Source of the DNA: Agreia pratensis
GTDB lineage: Bacteria; Actinomycetota; Actinomycetes; Actinomycetales; Microbacteriaceae
Assembly: GCF_900177685.1 (NCBI RefSeq)
Contig: NZ_FXAY01000003.1
Span: forward strand, 124,001-188,000
Reading direction: 5' to 3'
DNA: 64,000 nucleotides
The position numbers were made by a program, and so were the translations under genes. Positions 55,607 through 64,000 of this stretch are shown piece after piece. The stretch's first letter is position 1; each line of letters opens with the position of its first letter. The notes below the pieces were generated by a model, which had not been told where the DNA came from, searched no databases, and saw nothing but the letters and a program-made list of their open reading frames with translations.

Positions 55607-56958
55607 CGCAGCGTCGCCATGGCGTCGTCGATGACTCCCAGCGCGTCGGTCAGAAGCGCGTCGGAGATAGCGAGGCTCGGAAGGAATCGCACGATGTTGC
55701 CATATGTTCCGGCATTCAGAACGAGGACTCCCTGCGACGCGGCGTAGGCCACGATCGCGTCGACGGCCTTCGGGTTGGGCTCCTTGGTGGTGGCACCCGT
55801 GCCTGGCTGTACGAGCTCGATGGCGATCATTGCACCGATGCCCCGGATGTCACCGATGATGTCGTACTTGGACGCCAACTCCTCGAGGCCAGCGACCAGC
55901 GTCTGCTCGATTCGAGTCGCCTCAGCGAGCAGGTCGTCGTTCTCGATCTGCTCGAAGACGGCCACGGCGGCGGCGGCGGCCACCGGGTTTCCGCCGAAGG
56001 TGCCCCCCAATCCGCCGGGCAGGGCGGAGTCCATGATCTCTGCGCGTCCGGTGACTCCCGCGAGGGGAAGCCCGCCCGCGATGCCCTTGGCGCTCAGAAC
56101 GAGGTCGGGGACCAGGCCGAAGTGCTCGCTGGCGAAGTATGCGCCGGTGCGGGCCATGCCGCTCTGGATCTCGTCGGCGATGAAGACGATGCCGTTCTCG
56201 GTGCACCACTGCTGCAGTGCAGGCAGGTAGCCGTCGGCCGGTACGACGAACCCGCCCTCGCCCTGGATCGGCTCGACGACGAGGCACGCCAGGTCGTAGG
56301 CACCCACGGTCTTCTCGAGGTATCCGATGGTTCGGGCCGCAGCCTCGGCGCCCGTGAGGCCGTCGTGGTACGGGTAGGAGTTGGGCGCGCGATAGACATC
56401 GCCGGCGAAGGGGCCGAAGCCGGTGGAGTACGGCGCCGCTTTGAAGTTCATCGCCATGGTCAGGTTGGTCCGACCGTGGTAAGCGTGCTCGAGTACCGCC
56501 ACACCCGTGCGGCGCGTGTACTTGCGCGCGATCTTGACAGCGTTCTCGACGGCCTCGGCTCCGGAGTTGACGAGAACCGTCTTCTTGGGGAAGTCGCCCG
56601 GCGTGTGCTGGGCGAGAAGCTCGGCGACCCGCACGTACTCCTCATAGGGCGTGACGGTGAACAGTGTGTGAGTGACCTTGCCGAGCTGGGCGGCAGCGGC
56701 CTCGATGACGCGAGCCGAGGTGTGACCGACGGTCGTGACTCCGATACCCGCGCCGAGGTCGATGAACTGGTTGCCGTCGACGTCGACCAGGATCGCGCCG
56801 TTGGCCCTCTCGATGTAGATCGGGAGTGCCGTGCCGACACCCACCGGCACAACAGCCAGTCGTCGCTCGTGCAGTGCGATGCTCTGCGGACCGGGGATGG
56901 CCGTGACGACCTTCCGCTCCTGGGCGACGGTGTACGAGGAATTCAGGGTGTCTGTCAT
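55603..56958 (-). CDS. gabT: 4-aminobutyrate--2-oxoglutarate transaminase
   Basis: 451 residues. PLP enzyme with the dinucleotide-like DLGAGIGVTTVGHT, VNSGAEAVENAVKIAR, the Asp segment FIADEIQSGMARTG and the Schiff-base Lys in SAKGIAGGLPLAG, the GabT signature. It converts GABA to succinate semialdehyde, the step after diamine oxidation. gabD is not in the window. Stop overlaps the asparaginase start. Divergent from the OsmC gene with a 52-bp gap. Confidence 0.92.
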   Translation of the reverse strand: MTDTLNSSYTVAQERKVVTAIPGPQSIALHERRLAVVPVGVGTALPIYIERANGAILVDVDGNQFIDLGAGIGVTTVGHTSARVIEAAAAQLGKVTHTLFTVTPYEEYVRVAELLAQHTPGDFPKKTVLVNSGAEAVENAVKIARKYTRRTGVAVLEHAYHGRTNLTMAMNFKAAPYSTGFGPFAGDVYRAPNSYPYHDGLTGAEAAARTIGYLEKTVGAYDLACLVVEPIQGEGGFVVPADGYLPALQQWCTENGIVFIADEIQSGMARTGAYFASEHFGLVPDLVLSAKGIAGGLPLAGVTGRAEIMDSALPGGLGGTFGGNPVAAAAAVAVFEQIENDDLLAEATRIEQTLVAGLEELASKYDIIGDIRGIGAMIAIELVQPGTGATTKEPNPKAVDAIVAYAASQGVLVLNAGTYGNIVRFLPSLAISDALLTDALGVIDDAMATLR

Positions 56959-56998
56959 GATGCGATCGAGTTTACCGTCGCGCCGACGCCAGCCCCGT

Positions 56999-57004
56999 TA
57001 GGCT
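56999..57004 (+). promoter_or_regulatory. Candidate -10 (TAGGCT) of a leaderless OsmC promoter
   Basis: TAGGCT ends 6 nt before GTG 57011, with no SD sequence between. Confidence 0.45.
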
Positions 57005-57010
57005 GATCGC

Positions 57011-57475
57011 GTGAAAGCGCAGCATTCCTACACCGTGACCGTAGAGTGGCTTGGAAATCGGGGCACGGGCACCAGCGGGTACCGAGACTATGGGCGCAGC
57101 CACCTCGTGACGGCATCGGGAAAACACCCCATCGAGGCAAGCGCGGACCGCACATTCCACGGTGACACCGACCGGTGGAACCCCGAGGAGATGCTGCTGG
57201 CCGCGCTGAGCCAGTGCCACATGCTCTCGTATCTTCATGTGGCTGTTCTGCACGGCGTCGTGGTCACGGGTTACCGGGACGAGGCGACAGGCACCCTCGC
57301 GCTCGACCGCACGGGGGGAGGGCGCTTCACCTCGGCAACGCTCCATCCGAAGGTCGAATTGGCCGACTCCTCGCAGGCCGAGCTGGCCCAATCGCTGCAT
57401 GGCGAGGCGAGCGAAAAGTGCTTCATCGCGAACTCGGTCAACTTTCCCGTGCTGCACGAACCTCTGGTCGGATGA
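57011..57475 (+). CDS. OsmC family peroxidase-like protein
   Basis: 154 residues. The two redox Cys of OsmC/Ohr proteins are present: LAALSQCHMLSYLH (Cys near 69) and SEKCFIANSVNFPV (Cys near 137). The pattern SYRDYGR-like N terminus and HxxLSYL segment resemble the YhfA/SACOL1771 subgroup rather than Ohr itself. It reduces organic hydroperoxides or acts on a thiol substrate. GTG start without SD. Its stop overlaps the phosphopantetheinyl-transferase start. Confidence 0.88.
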   Translation: MKAQHSYTVTVEWLGNRGTGTSGYRDYGRSHLVTASGKHPIEASADRTFHGDTDRWNPEEMLLAALSQCHMLSYLHVAVLHGVVVTGYRDEATGTLALDRTGGGRFTSATLHPKVELADSSQAELAQSLHGEASEKCFIANSVNFPVLHEPLVG

Positions 57476-58056
57476 CCGACAGGCACGTGGGCGTGACCCG
57501 TCGTGCGGCGCCCGCAACCGACGCGATCGAGCAGGCCGTCGCATCGGCTGCCGGCGTCATGCCGTCTCAGGTCATCATCGAGTCGCGCTGCGACGAGTGC
57601 GGAAGGCCTCACGGCAAGCCGCGCGTGGTCTTTCCACGGGCGCACGACGGCTCGGAGATCGTGGTGAGCAAGAGCTCTGCCGCCGGGTGGGTTGTGACCG
57701 CCGTGTCGATCGATGCCCGAGGCGACGATCTCGGAGTCGACATCGAGTCGAGCGTGCAGATGTCGAGAGCACGAGTCGATGAAGCTGCGTTCTCTGATGC
57801 GGAGCGCGATCTCATCGACGACGAGGATGCAGGGGGCCGCGCTCTGCTGCGCACCCGGCTCTGGTCACAAAAGGAGGCGTATCTCAAAGCGACCGGTCGT
57901 GGTCTTCGCATCGACCTGACGACCGTCGATCTCGCATCCGGCCTCGCGCCCGACGCGGTGATCGTGGAGGTGCCGCTCGCAGACCCGACGCTGGTTCTCA
58001 CGGTTGCCATGCTCGGACAAGACCCCGTCGTCGTCGAGCTGCTCGACCGCCCGTAG
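57472..58056 (+). CDS. 4'-phosphopantetheinyl transferase (Sfp superfamily)
   Basis: 194 residues from ATG 57472. N-terminal CDECGRPHGKP (40-50), SKSSAAGWV in place of the usual SxSH, LGVDIE (87-92) with the Mg-binding Asp and Glu, and WSQKEAYLKATGRGL (131-145). It moves phosphopantetheine from CoA to the Ser of carrier domains. The peptide synthetase at 59408-63349 has one such Ser and lies 1.35 kb away; it is the obvious client, an inference. 4-bp overlap with the OsmC gene. Confidence 0.9.
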   Translation: MTDRHVGVTRRAAPATDAIEQAVASAAGVMPSQVIIESRCDECGRPHGKPRVVFPRAHDGSEIVVSKSSAAGWVVTAVSIDARGDDLGVDIESSVQMSRARVDEAAFSDAERDLIDDEDAGGRALLRTRLWSQKEAYLKATGRGLRIDLTTVDLASGLAPDAVIVEVPLADPTLVLTVAMLGQDPVVVELLDRP

Positions 58057-58065
58057 CAGGCGTGT

Positions 58066-59400
58066 TCAGCGAGGAAGAACCGGCAGCCGCTCTGAGAAGA
58101 GCCAACTCTCGAAGAGCGCGTCGAGGTCGACGCTGCTGCGGTCGCGGGCGTGCAGGTAGAAGCCCTCTGTCGTCACATTGCCGTACCGGTTCTCGGTCGC
58201 CCACGAACTCAGAAGTTCGAAGAAGGCGTCGTCGCCGAGAGTGACGCGCAGAGCGTGGAGCGTGAGCGCGCCCCGCTTATAGACCCGGTCGTCGAACATC
58301 TTCTCGGGCCCGGGATCGCCGATCGTCAGGTCTTGGGGGAGGTGTGAGAGACGCGCCCAGTGCTGATGCGCAAGTCGGTGCACGGTCGGGCCGCCGGATT
58401 CCTCCGACCAGAGCCATTCGGCGTAGCAGGCGAAGCCCTCGTGCAGCCAGATGTCCTTCCAGGTCGTGGCGGTGACGCTGTTGCCGAACCAGGAGTGCGC
58501 GAGTTCGTGGGCGATGAGCCGCTCGGAGCCCCCCAGGCCGTCGATGTGGTTCCTGCCGAAGACGGCGAAGCCGTGGGCTTCGACCGGGATCTCGAGGTCG
58601 TCATCGGCCACGACGACCGAGTACTCGCCGAAGGGGTAGGGACCGAACGAGCGCTCGAAGAGAGCCAGCATCTTCTCCTGGTCGGCGAAGTCCTTCTGCG
58701 CTCGTGCCATGACGGAGGCGGGTGCGAGCACGGTCTGCGGAACGGGCACACGGGAGAGCACCAGCTCTCGGTATACGCCGATCTGGATGCTGGCCAGGTA
58801 GGTGGCCATCGGCTCGACGGTCTCGAACGTCCAGGTCGTGCGGCTCGCCCGTCGGACCTTCGATACGAGTCGCCCGTTCGCGAGGACCGAGTACGACGAC
58901 TCGGCCGCGATGCGGATGCGGAACGAGGCCTTGTCGCTGGGGTGGTCGTTGCACGGGAACCAGCTGGGTGCGCCGCTGGGTTGAGAGGCGACGAGCACGC
59001 CCTCGCTGAGCTCTTCCCAGCCGAGTTCGCCCCAGGGGCTGCGAACGGGCCGCGGCGATCCTCCGTAGCGCACCGTGACGACGAACTCCTGGCCGGCCGG
59101 GATGGTCTTCGCCGGTGTGATGGTCAGTTTCCTCGCGGATTCGACCAGTTTCGAGGGGGCCACACCGTCGATGGTGACACGCGTCGCTACGAGCCCGCAG
59201 AAATCGACGCTGAAGCGGGTCAACTCGTGGGTGGCCGTGGCTGTGATGACAGCGGTTGCGGCCAGACGGTTGTTCGCGACCCTGTAGTCGAGATCGAGGT
59301 CGTACGACGAGACGGTGTAGCCGCCGTTGCCGCTGGTGGGGACGTAGCTGTCACCGATGGTCAGTGAACCGTGACTGGGGTGCGAAGGAGTGTGCGGCAT
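58066..59400 (-). CDS. M1 family metalloaminopeptidase
   Basis: 444 residues. Zinc site HELAH (298-302) with Glu321 in WLHEGFACYAEW; the N-terminal beta-domain (about 20-200) and the general base region EIPVEAHGFAVFG replace GAMEN. No signal peptide. The catalytic Tyr region RVYKRGALTLHAL is present. It is shorter than PepN (about 870 aa), lacking the C-terminal helical domain. It follows the Pls-type synthetase after 7 bp on the same strand, so they are probably one operon; M1 aminopeptidases degrade epsilon-poly-lysine in producer streptomycetes, from memory. Confidence 0.9.
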   Translation of the reverse strand: MPHTPSHPSHGSLTIGDSYVPTSGNGGYTVSSYDLDLDYRVANNRLAATAVITATATHELTRFSVDFCGLVATRVTIDGVAPSKLVESARKLTITPAKTIPAGQEFVVTVRYGGSPRPVRSPWGELGWEELSEGVLVASQPSGAPSWFPCNDHPSDKASFRIRIAAESSYSVLANGRLVSKVRRASRTTWTFETVEPMATYLASIQIGVYRELVLSRVPVPQTVLAPASVMARAQKDFADQEKMLALFERSFGPYPFGEYSVVVADDDLEIPVEAHGFAVFGRNHIDGLGGSERLIAHELAHSWFGNSVTATTWKDIWLHEGFACYAEWLWSEESGGPTVHRLAHQHWARLSHLPQDLTIGDPGPEKMFDDRVYKRGALTLHALRVTLGDDAFFELLSSWATENRYGNVTTEGFYLHARDRSSVDLDALFESWLFSERLPVLPR

Positions 59401-59407
59401 CTGTCGC

Positions 59408-62400
59408 TCAAGTATTCCACGGAGCGATGGGGTTGCCGGTCCAGCGGCTGGCTGCTGGTACGATCTCGCCGCGCATCACCAGCGACGCCGGCCCGACAGT
59501 AGCGCCGTCGTCGATTCGTGCTGCGGGGAGGATCACGCTGTGCGGGCCAAGGGTTGCTCCGGATGCGATCACGACGGTGTCGAGCGACATCACGCGGTCG
59601 TGGAAGAGATGCGTTTGAACCACGCAGCCGCGGTTGACGCTCGATCCCGCGCCGAGTTCGACGAGGTCGGCTTCTGGTAGCCAGTAGGTCTCGATCCACG
59701 ATCCGCGGCCGATGCGCGCGCCGAGCGACGCCAGCCACAGGGCGAGGGCGGGCGTTCCGGTTGCCGCCCGCGCAAACCAGGGAGCCGCCACCATCTCGAC
59801 AAAGGTGTCCGACACCTCGTTGCGCCAGATGAAAGACGACCAGAGTGGATGCTCCGTGGCCCGGATTCTGCCCACGATCGTCCACTTTGCGACGGTCGTG
59901 ACGGCTGCCGCGACGGCACCAGCAGCGAGCATCACGGGCCCGGAGAGAACGATCACCCAGCCGAGGCCGAACGAGGTGAGGAGGAACTCGAGCGCAAGCA
60001 GAACGCCGAGCCCGATGCCGACGGTGATCATCACCGGCACGAGACGGCAGAGCTCCCACAGCGCGCGCGCCACTCGCAATGAGGCGGGAGGCCGGTAGGT
60101 GCGGCTCTCATCGAACTCGGCGACCGCCCGGCGCAGACGTACCGGCGGGTTGCCGAGCCACGATGACCCCGATTTGGCCTTGCGCGGAGTCGCCGACAGC
60201 ACGGCGACCAACCCGTTCTTCGGAACCGTTCGCCCAGGCCCGGTCATGCCGCTGTTTCCGAGGAACGCTCGACGGCCGATCTTGGCCTCGTCGATACGCA
60301 TCCAGCCGCCGCCGAGTTCGTACGACGCGACCATTGTGTCGTCGGCGAGGAAGGCATGGTCGCCGATCGTGGTCATCGCGGGGAGCAGAAGCACCGTCGA
60401 CGCTTCGACATTCGTTCCGACCTTTGCTCCGAGCAGTCTCAGCCAGACGGGTGTGAAGAGGCTCGCATAGAGAGGGAACAGCATCGTGCGCGACAGATCG
60501 AGCAGGCGTTCGGTCGCCCAGACCTGCCATCCGACGCGGGAGCGCACTGGGTGGTGCCCGGGAGCAAGACCGATGCCCAGTAGTCGAACGCTGACCACGA
60601 CGAGCAGCGCGAAGACGACACCTGCAGCGACGGTCGCGAGGGGCACCGACGCCAGGGCCCTCAACGCGAGCTCGCCGAGAGATCCCGAGCCGTGCACCAT
60701 GGCGCCGGTGACCAGTGCACCGACCGCCAGGGCGGCGAGAGGCAGAAGAGACAGCAGCACCGAACCGGCGCCGTACGCGGCGACCCAGGCGGATGCTCGC
60801 GGCGGCCGTTCGGAGGGCCAACCCGGGCGGGCCTTGCCCATCCGCTCGGCCGGAGACCCCGCCCATCGTTCGCCGCCCGGAACCCGGCCGGACACGCTGG
60901 AACCCGCGGCGATCTCGGCGCCACGGCCGACCCTGGCGCCGGGCAGAAGCGTGCTTCGCGCGCCGATCGTCGCATCCGCCCCGACCGAGACCGTGCCGAT
61001 TCGCAACACGTCTCCGTCGAGCCAGTAGCCGGAGAGGTCGACCTCGGGTTCGATCGCGACGCGTGCTCCGAGTTTGAGCATGCCTGTGACCGGGGGAAGG
61101 GAGTGCAGGTCGACGCCCTCGCCGATGGTGGCTCCGAGAGCGCGCGCGTAGTAGGCGATCCAGGGTGCGCCGGCGAGGCTGGCCGCACCCACCAGTGCGG
61201 CGACCTGCTCGGCCATCCAGAGACGCACGTGAACGTGACCTCCGCGCGGATACGCACCGGGCTTGACGCCGCGAAGCAGCAGGCGCGCTGCCACCACCGA
61301 GACTCCCATGCGCCCGAAGGGGGTCACGAGAAGCACGAACCCCGCGAGCAGCCACCACCATGAAACGGCCGGGAGCCAGTCGATGCCGGCGAAGGCGAGA
61401 AGCAGTGCATTCGCGGCGAGGAGATAGACACTCCAGCGCGCGCCGACGATGATATGCAGCGGAATTCCGAGCAGGGTCTGGGCCCACTGGGTGGAGCGCG
61501 GGGTAGGTGTCACAATGCGTGGCTCCGCGGCCACGCTCGGTGCCCGAGAGTCGAGTTCGGTCGCCAGCGCTCCGATGCGCGGGTGGTCGTAGAGATCAGA
61601 CACGCGCGCCTCGGGAAAGCGCGCACGGATCATGCTCGTGAGCTGTGCCGCGGCAAGACTGCCGCCTCCGACCGCGAAGAAATCGTCGGACGCGTCGGTG
61701 ATGGATGTGCCGAGTACCTCTGTCCAGAGTCCGGCCAGCCATCCAGCCGTTCCGCCGAGTTCGGCTGCCGCGCCGGCGGGCGCTCCCGCTGCGGATGCGA
61801 GGGGCCAGGGGAGTGCGGACCGGTCGACTTTTCCAGAGATCCGGGTCGGTATGGACTCGACGATGGCGAGCACGGGAACCAGGGCGGCGGGCAGCTCTTG
61901 CCTGAGCCGGGCCACGGCGGCGGCGCGGTCGAAATCGGATTCGGCCATCGCGGTGTCGAGCGCAAGATAGCCGACGAGAACCTGGTTGCCCGCGGCTGTG
62001 GTCTGCACGACGGCGGCGGCACCGGCCACACCCGGCAGCGCCTGCAGCGCGGCTTCGATCTCGCCGAGTTCGATGCGCCGTCCGCCGAGCTTGATCTGAT
62101 CGTCGGCCCTGCCCTGAAAGACGAGTCCTTCGCGCTCGAAGCGCACCAGGTCGCCGCTTCGGTAGGCGCGCTCCCACCCGAGACTGGGCATCGGTGCGTA
62201 CTTCTCCGCGTCCTTGGCCGGATCGAGGTAGCGGGCAAGCCCGACTCCGCCGATGATCAGCTCACCGATCTCGCCCTCTGCCACGGGAATCCCCGACGCG
62301 TCGACGACGGCCAGATCCCAGCCGTCGAGGGGGAGCCCGATACGAATCGGTGTGGTGCCGTCGAGAAGCGCACCACAGGCAACGACGGTCGCCTCGGTCG

Positions 62401-63349
62401 GGCCATAGGTGTTCCAGAGCTCTCGGGCAGGTGTCGCCAGACGTGCGGCGAGCTCGGGTGGGCACGCCTCGCCGCCGAAGATCAGCAGGCGCACATTCTC
62501 GAGTGACTCTGCCGGCCAGAGACCCGCGAGGGTGGGAACTGTCGAGACGACAGTGATGCCGTGCGCGATGAGCCACGGACCCAGGTCTGCGCCCGAGCGC
62601 ACCAGAGACCGCGGCGCAGGCACGAGACAGGCCCCGTGTCTCCAAGCGAGCCACATCTCTTCGCACGACGCATCGAACGCGACCGAGAGCCCGGCGAGCA
62701 CGCGGTCGGTCTGGTCGAGCGGCTCGGACTGCAGGAACATGCGCGCCTCGGCATCGACGAACGCGGCCGCCGATCGGTGGGTGACGGCCACGCCCTTGGG
62801 CACGCCCGTCGAGCCCGAGGTGAAGATGATCCAGGCATCGTCGTCGACGGTCGGCGCACCGAGCGTGGTTATGGTTCCTGTGCCCGTGCGCACGGGTTCG
62901 AGCCCCACGCTCTCTCGGCTATCAAGGCGCCGGGTTCCGTCGGATGAGACGCGCGGCACGATGGTGCCGTCCGCGCCGATGTGACCCACGACATCCGCCT
63001 CGCCGAAGACCAGTTCGGCCCTCTCCTCCGGGTCGTCGGCGTCGACGGGCACATACGCGGCGCCGAGCACCAGCACGGCCAGGATCGAGACGTAGAGGGT
63101 TCGGCTGCCCGAGGGAATGCGAATTCCCACGCGGTCGCCGCGGCGCACGCCTGCCACCGACAACGAGACCGCTGCTTGTGACACCAATCGCATCAGTTCG
63201 CGATAACTGACCGATCCGTTTGCGTCGGCGAGGGCGGCAGACTCCGGATGCCTGTCGGCCGTGTCTCGCAGAATGTCGACGAGGGTGCGCGGGACCGGGG
63301 TGCGCTCGCTGCCCAGGAGGAGTCCGGGTTCAGCGGGGGAGTCGGTCAC
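59408..63349 (-). CDS. Pls/PosA-type single-module non-ribosomal peptide synthetase
   Basis: 1313 residues from GTG 63349, which has AGGAG 7 nt upstream. Adenylation domain about 20-515: FTSGSTGVPKG (176-186), NTYGPTE (313-319), YRSGD (396-400), Lys507 in SGKVDR. Carrier domain about 535-605 with Ser564 in GGGSL. Then about 700 residues of membrane segments and two left-handed beta-helix hexapeptide regions, as in epsilon-poly-lysine synthetase; no condensation domain. Aligning to GrsA gives specificity residues D-A-E-S-I-G-T-V-V-K, close to the lysine code D-A-E-S-I-G-S-V-C-K recalled for BacB. Product proposed: poly-lysine-like. Confidence 0.9.
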   Translation of the reverse strand: MTDSPAEPGLLLGSERTPVPRTLVDILRDTADRHPESAALADANGSVSYRELMRLVSQAAVSLSVAGVRRGDRVGIRIPSGSRTLYVSILAVLVLGAAYVPVDADDPEERAELVFGEADVVGHIGADGTIVPRVSSDGTRRLDSRESVGLEPVRTGTGTITTLGAPTVDDDAWIIFTSGSTGVPKGVAVTHRSAAAFVDAEARMFLQSEPLDQTDRVLAGLSVAFDASCEEMWLAWRHGACLVPAPRSLVRSGADLGPWLIAHGITVVSTVPTLAGLWPAESLENVRLLIFGGEACPPELAARLATPARELWNTYGPTEATVVACGALLDGTTPIRIGLPLDGWDLAVVDASGIPVAEGEIGELIIGGVGLARYLDPAKDAEKYAPMPSLGWERAYRSGDLVRFEREGLVFQGRADDQIKLGGRRIELGEIEAALQALPGVAGAAAVVQTTAAGNQVLVGYLALDTAMAESDFDRAAAVARLRQELPAALVPVLAIVESIPTRISGKVDRSALPWPLASAAGAPAGAAAELGGTAGWLAGLWTEVLGTSITDASDDFFAVGGGSLAAAQLTSMIRARFPEARVSDLYDHPRIGALATELDSRAPSVAAEPRIVTPTPRSTQWAQTLLGIPLHIIVGARWSVYLLAANALLLAFAGIDWLPAVSWWWLLAGFVLLVTPFGRMGVSVVAARLLLRGVKPGAYPRGGHVHVRLWMAEQVAALVGAASLAGAPWIAYYARALGATIGEGVDLHSLPPVTGMLKLGARVAIEPEVDLSGYWLDGDVLRIGTVSVGADATIGARSTLLPGARVGRGAEIAAGSSVSGRVPGGERWAGSPAERMGKARPGWPSERPPRASAWVAAYGAGSVLLSLLPLAALAVGALVTGAMVHGSGSLGELALRALASVPLATVAAGVVFALLVVVSVRLLGIGLAPGHHPVRSRVGWQVWATERLLDLSRTMLFPLYASLFTPVWLRLLGAKVGTNVEASTVLLLPAMTTIGDHAFLADDTMVASYELGGGWMRIDEAKIGRRAFLGNSGMTGPGRTVPKNGLVAVLSATPRKAKSGSSWLGNPPVRLRRAVAEFDESRTYRPPASLRVARALWELCRLVPVMITVGIGLGVLLALEFLLTSFGLGWVIVLSGPVMLAAGAVAAAVTTVAKWTIVGRIRATEHPLWSSFIWRNEVSDTFVEMVAAPWFARAATGTPALALWLASLGARIGRGSWIETYWLPEADLVELGAGSSVNRGCVVQTHLFHDRVMSLDTVVIASGATLGPHSVILPAARIDDGATVGPASLVMRGEIVPAASRWTGNPIAPWNT

Positions 63350-63475
63350 GAAAGTCTCCTGGGTGTTCGAGCGCCGCGTGTCCACACAGCGATCGAACCG
63401 TAGGGTGTCGAGGTGGACGAGAGGTTAACGCGCTGGAGGGGAACGGATTCGACCCCCGTGCAGTTAGCTAGGACT
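63350..63475. promoter_or_regulatory. Divergent promoter region of the Pls-type synthetase and MFS exporter
   Basis: 126 bp between GTG 63349 (minus) and GTG 63476 (plus). TTAGCT ends 6 nt before GTG 63476, a weaker match to the leaderless pattern. No clear palindrome or -35 was identified. Confidence 0.3.
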
Positions 63476-64000
63476 GTGCCTACACCGCCCACCTCTGTTC
63501 TGCAGCGACTGGTTCTCATCGTCGCCGTCCTCTCCGCCTTCGTCGCGTTCCTCGACGGTACCGTGATCACGGTCGCCCTGCCCGCCATCACACGCGAATT
63601 GGGCGGCGGCCTCGTGACCCAGCAGTGGGTCATGGACGCCTACCTCATCACCCTCGGCTCCATCATCCTGCTCGCCGGCTCTCTCTCCGATGTCTTCGGT
63701 CGTAAGAAGGTGCTGTTCTGGGGCCTCGTGGGGTTCGGCGTCTCCTCGTTGATCTGTGCGATCGCTCCCACGTCCGGCGTGCTCATCGGCGCGCGAGCGG
63801 TTCAGGGTGTCGCCGGAGCACTGCTCGTGCCGAGCTCGCTCGCCCTCATCCTGTCGACGTTCTCCGGCCCTGCTCAGGCCAAAGCCATCGGGTCGTGGAC
63901 AGCCTGGACCAGCACGGCGTTCCTGGCGGGCCCGCTGATCGGCGGTCTCCTGGTCGACCTCGTCTCGTGGAGGCTCGTTTTCGCGATCAACGTCGTTCCG
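63476..64000 (+). CDS. MFS drug/antiporter family transporter (3' end outside window)
   Basis: 175 residues are visible to the window edge with no stop, from GTG 63476. Hand translation gives six hydrophobic segments and the DHA2-type (14-TM) motifs: AFLDGTVITVALPAI in TM1, LSDVFGRKKVL (motif A) between TM2 and TM3, and AWTSTAFLAGPLIGGLLVD (motif C) in TM5. Such proteins export drugs or natural products by proton antiport. Divergent from the Pls-type synthetase, it could export or give tolerance to its product; inference from position only. Confidence 0.88.
   Translation, partial: MPTPPTSVLQRLVLIVAVLSAFVAFLDGTVITVALPAITRELGGGLVTQQWVMDAYLITLGSIILLAGSLSDVFGRKKVLFWGLVGFGVSSLICAIAPTSGVLIGARAVQGVAGALLVPSSLALILSTFSGPAQAKAIGSWTAWTSTAFLAGPLIGGLLVDLVSWRLVFAINVVP

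Overview
The window is GC-rich with strong G/C bias at third codon positions, frequent GTG starts and many 4-bp stop/start overlaps (ATGA, GTGA). These traits, together with the gene families present (actinobacterial Rho with a long Arg/Asn/Gly-rich insertion, EccC-like ATPase, Pls-type synthetase, argS-lysA-hom-thrC-thrB-rho-prfA-prmC order), point to a high-GC actinobacterium, most likely Microbacteriaceae. The family assignment is inference. No insertion sequence, prophage, CRISPR array or rRNA was seen, and no gap between genes exceeds 300 bases. One tRNA (Arg, CCG) is present.

Layout. 1-5.5 kb: an Eis-type acetyltransferase cut by the window edge, then a GH65 disaccharide phosphorylase and beta-phosphoglucomutase operon preceded by a 12-bp LacI-type palindrome. 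4.2-8.6 kb: five leftward genes, four of whose junctions are overlaps or short gaps (arginase family, crotonase, flavoprotein disulfide reductase, small HExxH protein, SDR). 8.6-11.5 kb: PspA and a membrane TPM-domain protein. 11.6-14.7 kb: a glutamine amidotransferase-like hydrolase, an OhrR-like MarR regulator and pyruvate oxidase. 14.7-18 kb: tRNA-Arg, a transglutaminase-like protein, argS, a DUF2993 protein and a beta-propeller protein.

19.2-24.1 kb is the aspartate-family pathway (lysA, hom, thrC, thrB). 24.2-32.4 kb is core information and envelope machinery (rho, prfA, prmC, tsaC, a wecA-like phosphotransferase) and leads into the complete F1Fo ATP synthase operon (atpBEFHAGDC, 32.6-39.5 kb). 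39.5-42.7 kb has yaaA, a DUF5684 membrane protein, tag (3-methyladenine glycosylase I) and a DUF4192 protein.

From 42.7 kb the content is more accessory. A class III aminotransferase/Lrp pair and a potD-A-B-C polyamine transporter with asparaginase/gabT look like one polyamine/GABA catabolic neighbourhood. It is split by a four-gene block, 44.8-50.2 kb: FHA protein, PP2C phosphatase, zinc-ribbon FHA protein and an EccC/FtsK-like ATPase. This resembles a type VII secretion motor with phospho-signalling parts but without Esx substrates, EccB or EccD.

57.0-64.0 kb holds an OsmC/phosphopantetheinyl-transferase pair, an M1 aminopeptidase and a 1313-aa Pls/PosA-type single-module peptide synthetase. 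Its specificity residues read out by hand resemble lysine-activating domains. A divergent MFS exporter runs off the right end. These genes together suggest a poly-lysine-like cationic homopolymer system. Several first genes (starts 745-, 15771, 40303, 41446-, 44780, 57011) have a TANNNT box 6-8 nt before the start codon, the usual signature of leaderless transcripts in actinobacteria.
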